Assembly (NCBI RefSeq): GCF_014696135.1
Contig: NZ_JACJPP010000012.1
Coordinates: 186,001-250,000, forward strand
Source of the DNA: Nodosilinea sp. FACHB-141
Lineage (GTDB): Bacteria; Cyanobacteriota; Cyanobacteriia; Phormidesmidales; Phormidesmidaceae
Length of the DNA: 64,000 nucleotides
Direction: 5' to 3'
A program made the translations under genes and the position numbers. Positions 62,052 to 64,000 of this stretch are shown here, piece by piece (position 1 is the stretch's first letter; each line of letters opens with the position of its first letter). A model generated the notes under the pieces. It was given only the letters and a program-made list of their open reading frames with translations, ran no database searches and was not told where the DNA came from.

Positions 62052-62083
62052 CTATCCCCCTCCACCCTAGGGGGATAGTTTTT
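62052..62083 (+). terminator. terminator after the FKBP gene
   Basis: A ten-base perfect stem (CTATCCCCCT / AGGGGGATAG), a 7-base loop and T5. Confidence 0.93.
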
Positions 62084-62132
62084 ATCAAAGGGGCGATTTA
62101 TCATGCCACTGGCCTTTAAGCAAGGAGCCCCC

Positions 62133-62732
62133 ATGGCCTACGAATTGCCCCCTCTCCCCTACGCCTACGATGCCCTAGAGCCCTACGTCTCCAAGAGCAC
62201 CCTCGAATTTCACCACGATAAGCACCACGCGGCCTACGTCAGCAAGTACAACGATGCGGTCAAAGGCACTGACCACGACAGCAAGCCGATCGAGGATGTG
62301 ATCAAGGCGATCGCTGGCGACAGTTCTCAGCAGGGGTTGTTCAACAACGGTGCCCAGGCCTGGAACCACACCTTCTACTGGAACTCTATGAAGCCCGGTG
62401 GCGGCGGCACTCCCACTGGGGAGCTGGCCAGCAAAATTGACTCTGACTTTGGCAGCTTTGATAAGTTTGTCGAGGAATTTAAGAATGCTGGGGCCACCCA
62501 GTTTGGTAGCGGCTGGGCCTGGCTGGTGCTCGACAACGGCACCCTCAAGGTGACCAAAACCCTCAACGCCGACAACCCCCTCACCGCTGGGCAAGTGCCC
62601 CTGCTCACCATGGATGTGTGGGAACATGCCTACTACCTCGACTACCAAAACAAGCGCCCCGACTATATCGATAGCTTCTTGAAGAACGTGGTCAACTGGG
62701 ATTTTGCTACCAGCAACCTAGCCGCCGCCTAG
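62133..62732 (+). CDS. sodB: iron superoxide dismutase
   Basis: SodB dismutates superoxide in the cytosol. The 199 residues carry the metal ligands in FHHDKHHAAYV, WNHTFYWNSM and MDVWEHAYYLDY. GAQAWNHTFYW and the placement of the active-site Gln side favour the iron rather than the manganese form. The ATG at 62133 follows CAAGGAG; the in-frame ATG at 62103 lacks a ribosome site. A terminator follows. Confidence 0.95.
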   Translation: MAYELPPLPYAYDALEPYVSKSTLEFHHDKHHAAYVSKYNDAVKGTDHDSKPIEDVIKAIAGDSSQQGLFNNGAQAWNHTFYWNSMKPGGGGTPTGELASKIDSDFGSFDKFVEEFKNAGATQFGSGWAWLVLDNGTLKVTKTLNADNPLTAGQVPLLTMDVWEHAYYLDYQNKRPDYIDSFLKNVVNWDFATSNLAAA

Positions 62733-62769
62733 ACGGGGGCAACACCACAGTCGTGCTCCGCGACTCATG

Positions 62770-62799
62770 GGAGGTGGGTTACGGTCCGCCTCCTTTTTT
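62770..62799 (+). terminator. terminator after sodB
   Basis: GGAGGTGG and CCGCCTCC pair with one G-T wobble around an 8-base loop, followed by T6. Confidence 0.85.
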
Positions 62800-62812
62800 G
62801 TTCAAGGTACCA

Positions 62813-62868
62813 GGCCGAAGGTCTCAGGTCGGCCCCTTGAACCTTAAATCCTGAACCCTACACCCTCC
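62813..62868. repeat. GGCCGA/TCGGCC palindrome and AACCTT/AACCCT short repeats
   Basis: GGCCGA-N10-TCGGCC is followed by degenerate GAACCTTAAATCC and GAACCCTACACC units up to the next gene's start. These are dispersed-repeat remains rather than a clear regulatory site. Confidence 0.45.
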
Positions 62869-62873
62869 CCGCT

Positions 62874-63116
62874 ATGCTATTCGCCGATCCAGACTTTCCC
62901 CACGTGGTGCTGTCCTTTGACTATCGGGGCTTTCGCCTAGAGCTTGACCAAAGCACGGAGGATGGCGTGCCGCTCTATGCGGTATGGGCCACCTACGACA
63001 TGGGCTGTGCGGTGGCGGTGCCAGGGGTAGTCAGCCGCTCTGAGGCCATTTATAAGGCCAGACAGTGGGTCGATCGGCGGCTTAGCTCACCGGATAGGGG
63101 CGGTAGTGGGCGGTAG
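62874..63116 (+). CDS. small hypothetical protein (80 aa)
   Basis: No family was recognised. The sequence is protein-like with good codon use: VLSFDYRGFRLELDQ, YAVWATYDMG and SRSEAIYKARQWVDRR, which looks like a small alpha/beta domain ending in a helix. Its last 35 bases overlap the 3' end of the convergent GGDEF-EAL gene, and the overlapping residues are probably disordered. Confidence 0.6.
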   Translation: MLFADPDFPHVVLSFDYRGFRLELDQSTEDGVPLYAVWATYDMGCAVAVPGVVSRSEAIYKARQWVDRRLSSPDRGGSGR

Positions 63117-64000
63117 ACTGGGTCAGCCAAGCTTCTAGTTCAGCGGCGGCCTGGGGTTTACCAAACCAGTAACCCTGGCCGTAGTCGCAGCCCAATCGCT
63201 TGAGGGTACTGACCTGCCGGGAGGTTTCAATACCTTCGGCGATCGCCCGAAAGCCCAGCTGTCGTCCCAGGTTAATGATGGTGTGCACAATGGTTTCGTG
63301 GCTCGGGCTGCTGTTCATCTGGCCGACGAAGGAGCGATCGATCTTCAGACTACTGATCGGAAAGCGGTACAGGTAGCTCAAGGAAGAATAGCCAGTACCA
63401 AAGTCGTCAATGCTGAGGGCAATGCCCCGCTGCCGCAGCCCGTTGAGCACGCGAATGGTATCGTCGATATTGTCGATCAGCATGCTTTCGGTAATCTCCA
63501 GCACCAAGCTGTGCGGCAAAAGCCCCGTTTTGCTTAGAATTTCATCGACCCGGCTGAGCAAGCCTGTACTGTGCAGCTGCAGCGCCGACAGATTGACGCT
63601 GACCGTAAGTGCCTTGGCTTGGTAGTAGGTGCTTTGCCAGGTGGCCATCTGTCGGCAGGCTAGCTCTAGCAGCCAGTAGCTTAAGGGCGCAATCAGGCCG
63701 GTTTCCTCGGCGACTGGAATGAATTCTCCCGGCATGATCAGACCCCGCTGGGGATGTTGCCACCGCACCAAAGCCTCAAACCCGGTTACAGTCGCTGTTT
63801 GCAGATCGACAATGGGCTGGTAGTAAAGCACAAATTCTTCGGGGTGGTGGAGTAGGGCTCGGCGCAGCTCGGTTTCAAAGGTGAGGCGGGCGATCGCGCG
63901 ATCGTGCATGCCGCTATCAAAGGTCTGGTAGCCGTCGCGGCCCCCGGCTTTAGCCCGATACATGGCCGTGTCGGCATCGCGAATTAGCTCTAGGGCGCTT
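63082..64000 (-). CDS. GGDEF-EAL protein, c-di-GMP phosphodiesterase (5' end beyond window)
   Basis: The frame is open to the right edge, and the first visible residues (LELIRDADTAMYRAKAGG) are the C-terminal end of a GGDEF domain. The EAL domain follows with all expected catalytic motifs: GFEALVRWQHP, VNLSALQL, VLEITESML, IDDFGTGYSSLSYL, LKIDRSFV, AIAEGIET and GYWFGKP. It should therefore hydrolyse c-di-GMP. Whether the GGDEF part is active cannot be seen. With the diguanylate cyclase at 22.5 kb it is the second c-di-GMP gene in the window. Confidence 0.94.
   Translation of the reverse strand, partial: SALELIRDADTAMYRAKAGGRDGYQTFDSGMHDRAIARLTFETELRRALLHHPEEFVLYYQPIVDLQTATVTGFEALVRWQHPQRGLIMPGEFIPVAEETGLIAPLSYWLLELACRQMATWQSTYYQAKALTVSVNLSALQLHSTGLLSRVDEILSKTGLLPHSLVLEITESMLIDNIDDTIRVLNGLRQRGIALSIDDFGTGYSSLSYLYRFPISSLKIDRSFVGQMNSSPSHETIVHTIINLGRQLGFRAIAEGIETSRQVSTLKRLGCDYGQGYWFGKPQAAAELEAWLTQSTAHYRPYPVS

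Overview
The window reads as chromosomal DNA of a cyanobacterium, most likely a filamentous Leptolyngbya/Nodosilinea-type organism of moderately high GC. The reasons are: the octamer GCGATCGC (HIP1) recurs throughout in genes and spacers; there is a DesA-type acyl-lipid desaturase, a CYP120-type P450, a type II NAD(P)H dehydrogenase, a DUF2391 (TIGR02587)/TIGR02588 pair, a Uma2 protein and an rsmA-ispE-rseP-nth block; and several cyanobacterial dispersed repeats are present. The lineage is inferred; no rRNA or tRNA gene was recognised.

Layout. 1-3.7 kb: xanthine dehydrogenase (xdhA, xdhB; xdhB runs off the left edge). 4-8.4 kb: MESH1-like ppGpp hydrolase, mtnA with a class II aldolase, and a CHASE4 adenylate cyclase. 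8.7-15.5 kb: an exported repeat protein, a small unknown, and a 1328-residue HTH/STAND-ATPase/14-blade WD40 protein whose reading frame has been expanded three times by the same C/T/A-rich repeat. 15.9-19.1 kb: cupin + VOC-like pair, a His-rich secreted protein, and a sulfotransferase. 19.4-24 kb: a bacteriophytochrome-type hybrid kinase overlapping a REC-GAF-GGDEF diguanylate cyclase. 24-36.9 kb: NDH-2, AzlCD, a GT1 glycosyltransferase, formamidase AmiF, an HMA-like protein without its CxxC, P450 + YnfA, an APC permease, a CruG-like glycosyltransferase, an exported FmdA-family amidase, and a small exported protein with a predicted N-terminal histidine. 37.2-48.6 kb: one giant gene of 3809 codons. 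48.8-64 kb: pentapeptide protein, desA, cell-wall amidase, Uma2, a cold-shock/sunset-domain fusion, LysE exporter, rsmA, ispE, rseP, nth, a DUF29 remnant, EamA transporter, DUF2391/TIGR02588, FKBP, sodB, a small unknown, and a GGDEF-EAL protein running off the right edge.

How genes may work together. Two nitrogen-scavenging units (xdhAB for purines, amiF for formamide) each have a near-consensus NtcA-type promoter; the amiF one fits the GTA-N8-TAC-N22-TAN3T layout with one mismatch. The phytochrome and diguanylate cyclase form a likely red/far-red to c-di-GMP module.

The best candidate for something undescribed is the giant gene at 37197-48626. It has no signal peptide and combines an unrecognised N-terminal domain, LamG domains nested inside one another, a beta/gamma-crystallin-like domain, coiled coils, an unrecognised core with amphipathic beta segments (possibly MACPF-like, weakly supported), and seven Ig/PKD-like repeats interleaved with two more LamG domains. 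Second is the invasion of the STAND/WD40 gene by a repeat that also lies directly before two other genes.
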